A program made the position numbers and the translations under genes. The notes under the pieces were generated by a model. It worked only from the letters and a program-made list of their open reading frames with translations, was not told the origin of the DNA and ran no database searches. A stretch of 64,000 nt of DNA from Kibdelosporangium persicum (GTDB lineage: Bacteria; Actinomycetota; Actinomycetes; Mycobacteriales; Pseudonocardiaceae), in assembly GCF_013280595.1 (NCBI RefSeq), contig NZ_JAAATY010000013.1, positions 62,001 to 126,000 on the forward strand, read 5' to 3'. Positions 24,756 through 32,080 of this stretch are shown piece by piece (within the stretch, counting starts at the first letter, position 1; every line of letters begins with the position of its first letter).

Positions 24756-25904
24756 TCACGAGCACACATTCATGGTGCTGTTGTTCAGCTGGATGTTGCG
24801 GAAAGTGGTGTTGGTGCCGCACGGGCTTTCCCGGACGGCGGAGTTGGTCACCGTCAGGTTCTGGACGGTGATGTCGGAGTTGTTCGGGAACTCGGACCGT
24901 GCGGCCAGCCGGATCTCGCCGCCGCCCGACACGGTGCCGCTCTGCGCCGCGACGGTGACGTTGTGGCAGTTCTCGATCAGGATCGAGTTGTTGCCGGTGT
25001 TCGCGATGTCGATCCGGTCGATCGTCAGCCCGCCGCTCTCCGACACGCAGAAGACGCCCCGCCCGCCGCCGCGGGCCCGCACCGTGCCGACCCGGACGTT
25101 GGTGGGATAACCGCTGCCGACGCGGCCGTTGCGGTTGGCCACCCGGAAAGCCGCGTACCCGGTGCCCGCGCCCGCGTTCTCGGCGTCCACAGTGGTCACT
25201 GTGGCGTTGATGGTGTCGTTGAGCAGCAACCCGGAATGCCCGACGTTCCGGGCCGTGACCGTGCCGATCGTGATGCCGTCCACACCGTACGTCTCGACCG
25301 CGTGGCTGCCCGCGCCGGAGACGAACACGTTGTCGATCCTGATGTTGCGGCTGCGGACGCTCGTGTTGCCGCGGTTGTCGATGCGGACGCCGAGACCGCC
25401 GGACAGCCGCATGTCGATCTGCCCGAGGACGACGTTCTCGACGTTGCGCATGAACACGCCGTACAGCGGGCTGCCGGAAACGTTGAGGTAGCGCACTTCC
25501 ACGTCACGGGTGCCGCGGGAGTAGATCGGCGCCTGGTCGCCGGAACCGGAGCCGGTCACGGTGATCGTTCCGCAGACGTCGATCCCGGTGTAACTGGGCA
25601 ACGAGATCCGCGCGCCGGCGCTCATCGAACCGGAGCCGCGCACCAGAACCCACTGCTTGGACGTACGGCCCGAGGAGAGGCTGTTGATCGCGGCCTGCAC
25701 GGCGGCCCGCATGTCACCACCGGTGTACACCGTCGTGCCGCCGTTGCGGGAAGTCCATGTGCTGCCACTGAGCACGGCTTCCGCGTTGAACGAACGATCG
25801 CCGCACGCCAGGATCCGCGGCTCGGCCGAAGCCTGGGACACACCGCCGGCGATCGTGGTCAGCGCGGCGGCGGCCACGGCCATCCGCCATCTGGATGAGA
25901 GCAT
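24756..25904 (-). CDS. secreted right-handed beta-helix protein (pectate-lyase-like fold)
   Basis: A 382-residue exported protein. The signal peptide covers residues 1-27 (cleavage after SQASA). The rest shows repeated beta-helix coils (NVENVVLGQIDM, SRNIRIDNVFV, GITIGTVTARN, GLTIDRIDIAN, NVTVAAQSG), the Pfam Beta_helix/PbH1 pattern found in polysaccharide lyases and GH28-like enzymes. No classical pectate-lyase Ca2+ site or GH28 Asp triad is obvious, so the activity is open. The promoter contains the rhamnose-type LacI operator exactly between its -35 and -10 boxes, plus a second palindrome near the start of transcription. This suggests a role on a rhamnose-containing polymer such as rhamnogalacturonan. 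ATG 25904 has AAGGGGG before it. Confidence 0.8.
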   Translation of the reverse strand: MLSSRWRMAVAAAALTTIAGGVSQASAEPRILACGDRSFNAEAVLSGSTWTSRNGGTTVYTGGDMRAAVQAAINSLSSGRTSKQWVLVRGSGSMSAGARISLPSYTGIDVCGTITVTGSGSGDQAPIYSRGTRDVEVRYLNVSGSPLYGVFMRNVENVVLGQIDMRLSGGLGVRIDNRGNTSVRSRNIRIDNVFVSGAGSHAVETYGVDGITIGTVTARNVGHSGLLLNDTINATVTTVDAENAGAGTGYAAFRVANRNGRVGSGYPTNVRVGTVRARGGGRGVFCVSESGGLTIDRIDIANTGNNSILIENCHNVTVAAQSGTVSGGGEIRLAARSEFPNNSDITVQNLTVTNSAVRESPCGTNTTFRNIQLNNSTMNVCS

Positions 25905-25942
25905 GACAAATCCCCCTTGGGAAGGGAATGCAGGGTAAAGGT

Positions 25943-25956
25943 GGAAAGCGCTTTCC
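25943..25956. promoter_or_regulatory. perfect palindrome GGAAAGCGCTTTCC
   Basis: A 14-bp perfect palindrome with a central CG, just downstream of the predicted transcription start of the beta-helix gene. It looks like an operator of a different LacI-family or carbon-catabolite regulator, since its arms differ from the TGAWWCG sites. Confidence 0.65.
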
Positions 25957-25964
25957 GCGCACCC

Positions 25965-25994
25965 ACGGTAGTTGATACGTTTCAGTCGTGTCAA
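25965..25994 (-). promoter_or_regulatory. predicted promoter of the beta-helix gene
   Basis: On the minus strand a perfect TTGACA (25994-25989) and TACCGT (25970-25965) are 18 nt apart. The LacI-type operator occupies most of the spacer. Confidence 0.65.
25973..25984. promoter_or_regulatory. LacI-type operator in the beta-helix promoter
   Basis: TGATACGTTTCA, one of the five TGAWWCGTWTCA-like sites, lies between the -35 and -10 boxes of the beta-helix gene. A protein bound here would block RNA polymerase directly. Confidence 0.8.
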
Positions 25995-25997
25995 CAG

Positions 25998-26984
25998 TCA
26001 GTGACGGGTCGACTCCCGGACGACCAGCTCCGGCTTGAACACCACCTGCTGGTGCGCGTGATCGGCGGGGGAGTCGCACTCCTCGAACAGCAACTGGGCC
26101 GCTGTCCGTCCGATGTGGATTCTCGGTTGCCTGATCGACGTCAGCGGCACGGCGGCGTCCGCGGCGAACTCGATGTCGTCGTAACCGATCAGGGCGACGT
26201 CGTCAGGGACGCGCCGGCCGGTGCTGATGGCGGCCCGCAGGACACCAAGGGCGAGCAGGTCGTTGGCGCAGAACACCGCGTCCACGTCCGTGGTCTCGAA
26301 CAACCGGAGCGCGGCCTGGTAACCGAGACCGGCTTTGAGGGCGGCCGTTTCCGCCACTTCGACGGTCCGGCCTTGGGTGGCACGCCGCAGGCCGGTCAAC
26401 CGGTCGGCGCACTGTGGCAACGTCAGCGGCCCGGTGATGTACGCGATACGCTTGCGGCCCAACGACATCAGATGGGCTCCGGCCAGTTCGCCGCCCGCGA
26501 CGTCGTCGACCGCGACGGAACAGCAGTCCGCGCCGGGGATGGTTCGGTCGACCAGCACGGCCGGGGTTCCGCGCTCGCGCAGCGCCGTCAATCGCTCCGA
26601 GCCGCCCGCGACCGGTGTGATGAGCAAGCCGCGGACGCGCTGCTCCTCCAGTACCTGTAGGTACCAGTTCTCCCGGGATGCCTGCTCGTCGGAGTTGCAC
26701 AGCAGCACGGCATAGCCCTGTTGGACGGCGACGTCCTCGACGCCCTTGGCGACGTCCTGGAAGAACGGGTTCGCCATGTCCAGGACGAGCAGGCCGAGTG
26801 AGCGGCTGGCGCCCGCGCGCAGCTGCGCGGCTGACGAGTTGCGGACGAAGCCCAGTTCCGCGATCGCGGCCAGCACGAGTGCCCTGGTCGCGGGCGAGAC
26901 CTTCGCCGGCCGGTTGAGCACGTTGGACACCGTGCCGACCGACACGCCCGCCCGTACGGCGACATCCTTGATACTCGCGGCCAT
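25998..26984 (-). CDS. LacI-family repressor, probable rhamnose regulator
   Basis: A 328-residue regulator. The N-terminal helix-turn-helix (SIKDVAVRAGVSVGTVSNVL, residues 4-23) and hinge helix (SSAAQLRAG) are standard, followed by a type-1 periplasmic-binding fold that senses a sugar. It diverges from the rhamnose operon, and operators lie 5 bp before its own ATG, in front of the operon, in the beta-helix promoter and before the MFS/GH operon. Predicted action: repress these genes until L-rhamnose or a derivative is present, and repress itself. Most known bacterial rhamnose regulators are AraC-, DeoR- or LacI-type; this fits the LacI-type RhaR predicted in some bacteria. Confidence 0.88.
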   Translation of the reverse strand: MAASIKDVAVRAGVSVGTVSNVLNRPAKVSPATRALVLAAIAELGFVRNSSAAQLRAGASRSLGLLVLDMANPFFQDVAKGVEDVAVQQGYAVLLCNSDEQASRENWYLQVLEEQRVRGLLITPVAGGSERLTALRERGTPAVLVDRTIPGADCCSVAVDDVAGGELAGAHLMSLGRKRIAYITGPLTLPQCADRLTGLRRATQGRTVEVAETAALKAGLGYQAALRLFETTDVDAVFCANDLLALGVLRAAISTGRRVPDDVALIGYDDIEFAADAAVPLTSIRQPRIHIGRTAAQLLFEECDSPADHAHQQVVFKPELVVRESTRH

Positions 26985-26988
26985 GGAC

Positions 26989-27000
26989 TGAATCGTATCA
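26989..27000. promoter_or_regulatory. LacI-type operator at the LacI gene
   Basis: TGAATCGTATCA lies 4 bp upstream of the LacI start codon, consistent with autoregulation. It is exactly 80 bp from the operator of the rhamnose operon. Confidence 0.7.
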
Positions 27001-27024
27001 ATTACGCAACCCGCTGGTGGGGCC

Positions 27025-27054
27025 TTGACCCGTGCGGCCGTCCCGGCCTAGGTT
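27025..27054 (+). promoter_or_regulatory. predicted promoter of the rhamnose operon
   Basis: TTGACC (27025-27030) and TAGGTT (27049-27054) are 18 nt apart; transcription would start near 27061, directly before the operator at 27069. Confidence 0.6.
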
Positions 27055-27068
27055 GGGCGCAACCGCCG

Positions 27069-27080
27069 TGAAACGTTTCA
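27069..27080. promoter_or_regulatory. LacI-type operator of the rhamnose operon
   Basis: TGAAACGTTTCA is a perfect 12-bp palindrome just downstream of the predicted transcription start and 13 bp before the rhaT start codon. It is the best match of the five related sites. Confidence 0.85.
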
Positions 27081-27093
27081 TCGAGGAGGCGTC

Positions 27094-28584
27094 GTGGCAC
27101 CGTCGCTCGAGCTGATCGGGGTGAGCAAGGCCTTCGGCGCGGTCCAGGCTCTCCGCGGCGTGTCGCTGGCCCTGCACGCGGGCGAGATCCATGCCCTGGC
27201 CGGTGAGAACGGGGCCGGGAAGTCCACAGTGGTCCGGATCATCGGCGGCGAGCACCAGCCGGACGAGGGTGAGGTCCGGCTGGACGGCGAGCCGGTCCGG
27301 TTCGGTGGTCCGCGCGACGCCCAGCACCGTGGCGTCGCGGTGATCCACCAGGAGCCGACCCGGTTCCCCGACCTCAACGTGGCCGAGAACGTCTTCATGG
27401 GCCGTCAGCCGCTGCGGAAAGGGCGACGGGTCGACCGCAGGGCGATGTACCGGCGGACGGCCGAGCTGTTCGAAACCCTGGGCGTACCGCTCGATCCGGC
27501 CCTGCCGACCCGTGGGTTGTCGATCGCGGACCAGCAGATCATCGAGATCGCCAAGGCGCTGGCCACCGAGGCCCGGATCATCGTGATGGACGAGCCGACG
27601 GCGGCATTGTCCAATGTGGAGGCCGAACGGCTGTTCCGCGTGGCCCGCACGCTCGCGGCGAACGGCGCGGCGCTGCTGTTCATCTCGCACCGGCTGGAGG
27701 AGATGTACTCGTTGTGCCAACGAGTCACCGTACTCCGGGACGGTTCACCGGTCACCAGTGAACGGATGACCGACATCGACCACGACACGCTGGTGCGCAG
27801 CATGGTCGGCCGGTCGGTCGAGCAGCTGTTCCCGAAGCGGGAGACCAAGGCCGGCGCCGAGGTGCTGACAGTGCGGGGACTGACCCAGCCGGGCGTGTTC
27901 CGCGATGTGTCCTTCGCTGTGCGGCAGGGCGAGATCGTGGGCCTGGCCGGTTTGGTGGGGTCGGGCCGTTCCGAGGTGGCACGGGCGATCTTCGGCATCG
28001 ACGACCGCGAGTCCGGGACGGTGACCGTCGCGGGACGCGTGCTGCCCAAGTCGAACCCGCGGGCGGCGATCGCGGCGGGCCTGGCGATGGTGCCGGAGGA
28101 CCGGCGGGAACAGGGCCTGATCCTCGAGTTGCCCATCGACCGCAACACGAGCCTGGCCCAGCTGGGCGCGGTCTCCCGGTGGGGCCTGGTCCGGTCCGGC
28201 CGGGAACGGTCGGTCGCCGCGGAGTGGGCCCGGCGGCTCGGCCTGCGGTTCGGCGGGCTGGGCGACCCGGCGGGCACCCTGTCCGGCGGGAACCAGCAGA
28301 AAGTGGTTCTCGGCAAGTGGCTGGCGACCAAGCCGGAGGTGCTGATCGTGGACGAGCCGACGCGGGGCATCGACATCGGCGCGAAGGTGGAGGTGCACGC
28401 GCTGTTGTCGGATCTCGCGGCCTCGGGGATGGCGGTGTTGATGATCTCGTCGGAGCTGCCGGAAGTGCTCGGCATGGCCGACCGGGTCCTGGTGATGCAC
28501 GAGGGCCGGATCGCCGCGGAGTTGTCGCGGACCGAGGCGAACGAGGAGGCCGTGATGCGAGCGGCGACGGGGAGTGCGGCATGA
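27094..28584 (+). CDS. rhaT: rhamnose ABC transporter ATPase
   Basis: A 496-residue tandem ABC ATPase of the CUT2 family. Domain 1 is canonical: Walker A GENGAGKST, Walker B IIVMDEPTAALS. Domain 2 has a degenerate Walker A (GLVGSGRSEVAR, no Lys) but an intact signature LSGGNQQKVVLGKW and Walker B LIVDEPTRGID; this asymmetry is normal for CUT2. The GTG at 27094 follows GAGGAGG. It is first in the rhamnose operon and energises RhaP/RhaQ. Symbol use follows the rhizobial rha ABC operon, where rhaT names the ATPase; it is unrelated to the E. coli rhamnose-proton symporter RhaT. Confidence 0.88.
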   Translation: MAPSLELIGVSKAFGAVQALRGVSLALHAGEIHALAGENGAGKSTVVRIIGGEHQPDEGEVRLDGEPVRFGGPRDAQHRGVAVIHQEPTRFPDLNVAENVFMGRQPLRKGRRVDRRAMYRRTAELFETLGVPLDPALPTRGLSIADQQIIEIAKALATEARIIVMDEPTAALSNVEAERLFRVARTLAANGAALLFISHRLEEMYSLCQRVTVLRDGSPVTSERMTDIDHDTLVRSMVGRSVEQLFPKRETKAGAEVLTVRGLTQPGVFRDVSFAVRQGEIVGLAGLVGSGRSEVARAIFGIDDRESGTVTVAGRVLPKSNPRAAIAAGLAMVPEDRREQGLILELPIDRNTSLAQLGAVSRWGLVRSGRERSVAAEWARRLGLRFGGLGDPAGTLSGGNQQKVVLGKWLATKPEVLIVDEPTRGIDIGAKVEVHALLSDLAASGMAVLMISSELPEVLGMADRVLVMHEGRIAAELSRTEANEEAVMRAATGSAA

Positions 28585-28724
28585 CGGCAGATGTCCACAA
28601 TGGAGTTAATGGAATGGCTACCGCATCGCCGGACGTGTTCGGCTGCGGCGTCGAGGCAGCGGATACCCGTGGTGAGCGCGGGTGCCGGGCTGTCGGCGAG
28701 GCGGCGAGGGGGCGTGCGGCGTGA
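28581..28724 (+). CDS. 47-codon ORF bridging rhaT and rhaP
   Basis: An open frame starts with the ATG of the ATGA that ends rhaT and finishes with the TGA of the GTGA that starts rhaP, so it is overlapped on both sides. The peptide begins MTADVHNGVNGMATASPDVF and has no recognisable domain. It may be a remnant of the original rhaP N-terminus cut off by a frameshift, a coupling ORF that carries ribosomes from rhaT to rhaP, or a real small protein. The otherwise tight operon has no other gap of this size (136 nt). Confidence 0.35.
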   Translation: MTADVHNGVNGMATASPDVFGCGVEAADTRGERGCRAVGEAARGRAA

Positions 28725-29713
28725 CGTCCTTACTCCGGAGCCGTGAGAGCGGAATCGTCATCGCGTTGGTGGCCGTCGTCGCCGTCACCGCCATCGTCAA
28801 CCCGGGCTTCCTGTCCGGCCAAGGCGTCCACGACCTCTTCCTGAACGCCTCGATCATCGCGCTCCTGGCCGCAGGTCAGTGCCTGCTCGTCATCACCCGC
28901 AACATCGACCTGTCGGTCGGGTCGGTGATGGGGCTGACCGCCTACATGAGCGGCCAGATGTTCCTGGGCAACCAGGGCATGCCGATGATCGTCGTGATCC
29001 TGGCCGGGATCGTGCTCGGTGCCGTGTGCGGCGCGATCAACGGCGCACTCGTGGCCATCGCGAAAGTCCCGGCCTTGGTCGTCACCCTGGGGACGCTGTA
29101 CGTCTTCCGCGGCCTGGACTACGCGTGGGCGTCGGCCACCGGCGTCCAGCAGGTCAACGCCTACCAGATGTCGCCGAGTTTCCTGGAGTTCGGCAGCGGG
29201 TCGGTCCTGGGCGTCCCGAACCTCACGCTGATCGCCGTCATCGTCGTCGCCGTGATCGCGTACTTACTGAAGAACTTCAGGTCGGGCCGAGAGCTCTACG
29301 CGATCGGCTCGAACCCGGACGCGGCCCGGCTGGCCGGTATCCCCACGGGCCGAAGGGTGTTCACCACCTTTGTCATCTCGGGTGGCCTGGTCGGCCTGGC
29401 CGGAGTCCTGCACGCCGCCTACTTCGGCACGATCAACGCCGCGGTCGGATCGGGCAAGGAACTCGCCGTGGTGGCCGCGGTCGTGGTCGGCGGCGTGGCG
29501 ATCTTCGGCGGGAGCGGGACGGTGCTCGGTGCCGCACTCGGTGCGTTGCTGCTCACCACGATCACCAGCGCGCTGCCGATCCTCGGCGTCCCGGCGTTCT
29601 GGCAGCGGGCGGTCGACGGCGCCGCGTTGCTGGTGGCGATCTCGTTGGACCGCACGGTGATGGTGCGGCTTGCCGCCCGGCTGCAACGGGAAAGGAACCG
29701 GGCCCGTGCGTGA
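28721..29713 (+). CDS. rhaP: rhamnose ABC transporter permease 1
   Basis: A 330-residue CUT2 permease with roughly eight to ten membrane segments. The signature loop is VITRNIDLSVGSVMGLTAYM. The GTG at 28721 has GAGGGGG upstream and is the first start that leaves only permease-like sequence. It overlaps rhaQ by 8 nt. With RhaQ it forms a heterodimeric channel, as in the rhizobial rhamnose transporter. Confidence 0.87.
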   Translation: MTSLLRSRESGIVIALVAVVAVTAIVNPGFLSGQGVHDLFLNASIIALLAAGQCLLVITRNIDLSVGSVMGLTAYMSGQMFLGNQGMPMIVVILAGIVLGAVCGAINGALVAIAKVPALVVTLGTLYVFRGLDYAWASATGVQQVNAYQMSPSFLEFGSGSVLGVPNLTLIAVIVVAVIAYLLKNFRSGRELYAIGSNPDAARLAGIPTGRRVFTTFVISGGLVGLAGVLHAAYFGTINAAVGSGKELAVVAAVVVGGVAIFGGSGTVLGAALGALLLTTITSALPILGVPAFWQRAVDGAALLVAISLDRTVMVRLAARLQRERNRARA

Positions 29714-30725
29714 CCGACTTCTCCGTTGGGAGACCATCCTTCTGGTGCTGTGCGTGCTCGTGCTGGCCTACGGCGCGATCAGCACGGACGGGTTCGCCGA
29801 AGCGGACAACATCAGCTTCCTGCTGCTGGACTACAGCGAAGTCGCCCTGCTGGCGTTCGCGTTGCTGCCGATCGTGCTCACCGGCGAGATCGACCTGTCG
29901 GTGGCGTCCGTGCTCGGCTTCTGCTCGGCGCTCACCGGCGCGTTGTGGAACGGCGGCATGCCGTTCGAGACGATCGTGCCGCTCGTCCTGGTCGCGGGCG
30001 TGGTCCTGGGTTTCATCAACGCCGTGCTCATCGTCCGGTTCGGACTGCCGTCGCTCGCGGTCACCATTGGCACGCTGGGCTTGTACCGGGGGCTGGCGTA
30101 CGTCGTCCTCGGCGACGGCGCGGTGACCGGCTTCCCGTCGACCTACCGGCCACTGGCCACGGCATCGATCGGATTCCTGCCGTACGTGACGATTCTGGTG
30201 ATCGTCATCGGAATCATCGCCATGGTGGTCGTGCACTACACGCCAGTCGGCAGGGCGCTGTACGCCATCGGGCTGGGCGAGCAGACGGCGCGGTTCTCCG
30301 GCATCCGGGTCGACCGGATCAAGATGTCGCTGTACCTCGTGTCCGGCGGGCTCGCCGCGTTGGCCTCGCTGGTCTTCACACTGCGCTACAACAGTGCTCG
30401 GGCCGACAACGGCAACGGCCTTGAGCTCGCCGTGGTGGCCGCGGTCCTGCTGGGCGGTGTCTCGATCTTCGGTGGCCGCGGCACGGTCTTCGGTGTCGCC
30501 ACCGCGGTCCTGCTGATGGCGGGCCTGCGCAACGTGTTGTTCCTGGGGGACGTCAGCAACGAGATCCAGAACGTGATCACCGGACTGCTGCTGATCGTCT
30601 CCGTGCTCGTCCCGGCCTCGGTGCGACTGCTCGCCCGCCGCCGCAGAGAGCGCCCCGCCGCTGAACCCACCCTCGACGAGGAGGAACCATGTCCCACACC
30701 AACCGTGTCCTCACAGCGCTCTTAG
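29706..30725 (+). CDS. rhaQ: rhamnose ABC transporter permease 2
   Basis: A 339-residue CUT2 permease, paralogous to RhaP. Its loop reads VLTGEIDLSVASVLGFCSAL. The start GTG 29706 overlaps rhaP by 8 nt. The C-terminus is an Arg/Glu-rich tail (ARRRRERPAAEP) encoded over the first 37 nt of rhaS, an unusually long overlap for this operon; the tail may exist mainly because the rhaS start lies inside it. Confidence 0.87.
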   Translation: MRDRLLRWETILLVLCVLVLAYGAISTDGFAEADNISFLLLDYSEVALLAFALLPIVLTGEIDLSVASVLGFCSALTGALWNGGMPFETIVPLVLVAGVVLGFINAVLIVRFGLPSLAVTIGTLGLYRGLAYVVLGDGAVTGFPSTYRPLATASIGFLPYVTILVIVIGIIAMVVVHYTPVGRALYAIGLGEQTARFSGIRVDRIKMSLYLVSGGLAALASLVFTLRYNSARADNGNGLELAVVAAVLLGGVSIFGGRGTVFGVATAVLLMAGLRNVLFLGDVSNEIQNVITGLLLIVSVLVPASVRLLARRRRERPAAEPTLDEEEPCPTPTVSSQRS

Positions 30726-31753
30726 CGGTCGCGCTCGTCGCCGGGTGCGGCAGCACGACCAAGGGCTCGGACCCCGGCGCCGCCGGCGGCGGCACCGGCA
30801 CCAGCCGCGCCGCGGACCCGAACGCGCCGATCAAACAGGGCCTGAAGATCGCGTTCCTGCCCAAGGAGATCGACAACCCCTACGAGGTGATCGTCGACAA
30901 CGGCGGGATCGCCGCGGTCAAGGAGCTCGGTGGTGAGGGCAAGGAGGTCGGGCCGTCCGACGCGTCGGCGTCCTCGCAGGTCTCCTACATCAACACGCTG
31001 ATCCAGCAGCGGCAGGACGCGATCGTGATCGCCGCCAACGACCCGAACGCGGTGGCGCCCGCGCTGAAGGACGCCATGGGCAAGGGCATCCCGGTGGTGA
31101 CCTACGACTCCGACGCCGCGCCCGACGCCCGGCAGGTCTTCGTCAACCAGGCCGACTCCGAGGAGATCGGCCGGTCCCAGGTCAGGCTGATCTCGCAGCA
31201 GATCGGCGGCAGCGGCAAGATCGCCATCCTGTCGGCCACGCCGAACGCCACCAACCAGAACACCTGGATCCAGTTCATGAAGGACGAGCTGACCAAGCCG
31301 GAGTACAAGGGCATCGAGCTGGTCAAGATCGCCTACGGCGACGACGACGACCAGAAGTCCTTCCAGGAGGCGCAGGCACTGCTGCAGTCCATTCCGGACC
31401 TGAAGGGCATCATCTCGCCGACCACCGTCGGCATCTCCGCGGCGGCCCGGTACATGTCCACGTCGCCGTACAAGGGCAAGGTCAAGCTGACCGGTCTCGG
31501 CACGCCGAACCAGATGCGGCAGTTCGTCAAGGACGGCACGGTCACCGAGTTCGCGCTGTGGGACCCGGCGGAGCTGGGCTACCTGGCGGGCTACGCCGCC
31601 GCGGCGCTGGCGTCCGGCCAGATCAGCGGCGCCGAGGGCGAGACGCTCAAGGCCGGCAAGCTGGGTGAGCGCAGGATCGGCAAGAACGGCGAGATCATCC
31701 TCGGCCCGCCGACCGTGTTCAACGCCGGCAATATCGACAAGTACAACTTCTGA
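30689..31753 (+). CDS. rhaS: rhamnose-binding lipoprotein
   Basis: A 354-residue periplasmic-binding-protein type 1 lipoprotein with signal and lipobox LVAGCGS (Cys at about residue 20). The core KIAFLPKEIDNPYEVIVDNG and FVNQADSEEIGRSQVRLISQ match rhamnose-specific CUT2 binding proteins. The ATG at 30689 follows GAGGAGGAACC. Its TGA overlaps the rhaM start (TGATG), tying transporter and mutarotase together. Confidence 0.88.
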   Translation: MSHTNRVLTALLAVALVAGCGSTTKGSDPGAAGGGTGTSRAADPNAPIKQGLKIAFLPKEIDNPYEVIVDNGGIAAVKELGGEGKEVGPSDASASSQVSYINTLIQQRQDAIVIAANDPNAVAPALKDAMGKGIPVVTYDSDAAPDARQVFVNQADSEEIGRSQVRLISQQIGGSGKIAILSATPNATNQNTWIQFMKDELTKPEYKGIELVKIAYGDDDDQKSFQEAQALLQSIPDLKGIISPTTVGISAAARYMSTSPYKGKVKLTGLGTPNQMRQFVKDGTVTEFALWDPAELGYLAGYAAAALASGQISGAEGETLKAGKLGERRIGKNGEIILGPPTVFNAGNIDKYNF

Positions 31754-32070
31754 TGCGGCGGATCTGCTTCCTGTTGAAGGTCCGGCCCGGCAGGCTGGAG
31801 GAGTACCGGCGGCGGCACGCGGCGGTGTGGCCGGAGATGCTCGCCGCCCTGCGGGAGACGGGCTGGCACAACTACTCGTTGTTCCTGCGCCCGGACGGCC
31901 TGCTGGTCGGCTACTTCGAGACCGACGACCTGGAGGCCGCACTGGCCGGAATGGCCGCCACCGGCGTCAACCGCCGGTGGCAGGCCGAGATGGCGCCCTT
32001 CTTCGAAGGCCTGGACGGACAGCCGGATGAAGGGATCATCCCGCTCGAAGAGGTGTTCCACCTTGACTGA
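31753..32070 (+). CDS. rhaM: L-rhamnose mutarotase
   Basis: A 105-residue enzyme of the normal RhaM length. It interconverts alpha- and beta-L-rhamnopyranose after uptake. Motifs: RPGRLEEYRRRHAAVWPEML at the N-terminus with the catalytic His, WHNYSLFLRPDGLLVGYFE, and the family hallmark NRRWQAEMAPFFE. Its position between the binding protein and the isomerase is typical of rhamnose operons and anchors the assignment of the whole locus. Confidence 0.95.
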   Translation: MRRICFLLKVRPGRLEEYRRRHAAVWPEMLAALRETGWHNYSLFLRPDGLLVGYFETDDLEAALAGMAATGVNRRWQAEMAPFFEGLDGQPDEGIIPLEEVFHLD

Positions 32071-32080
32071 GGAGGACAGC

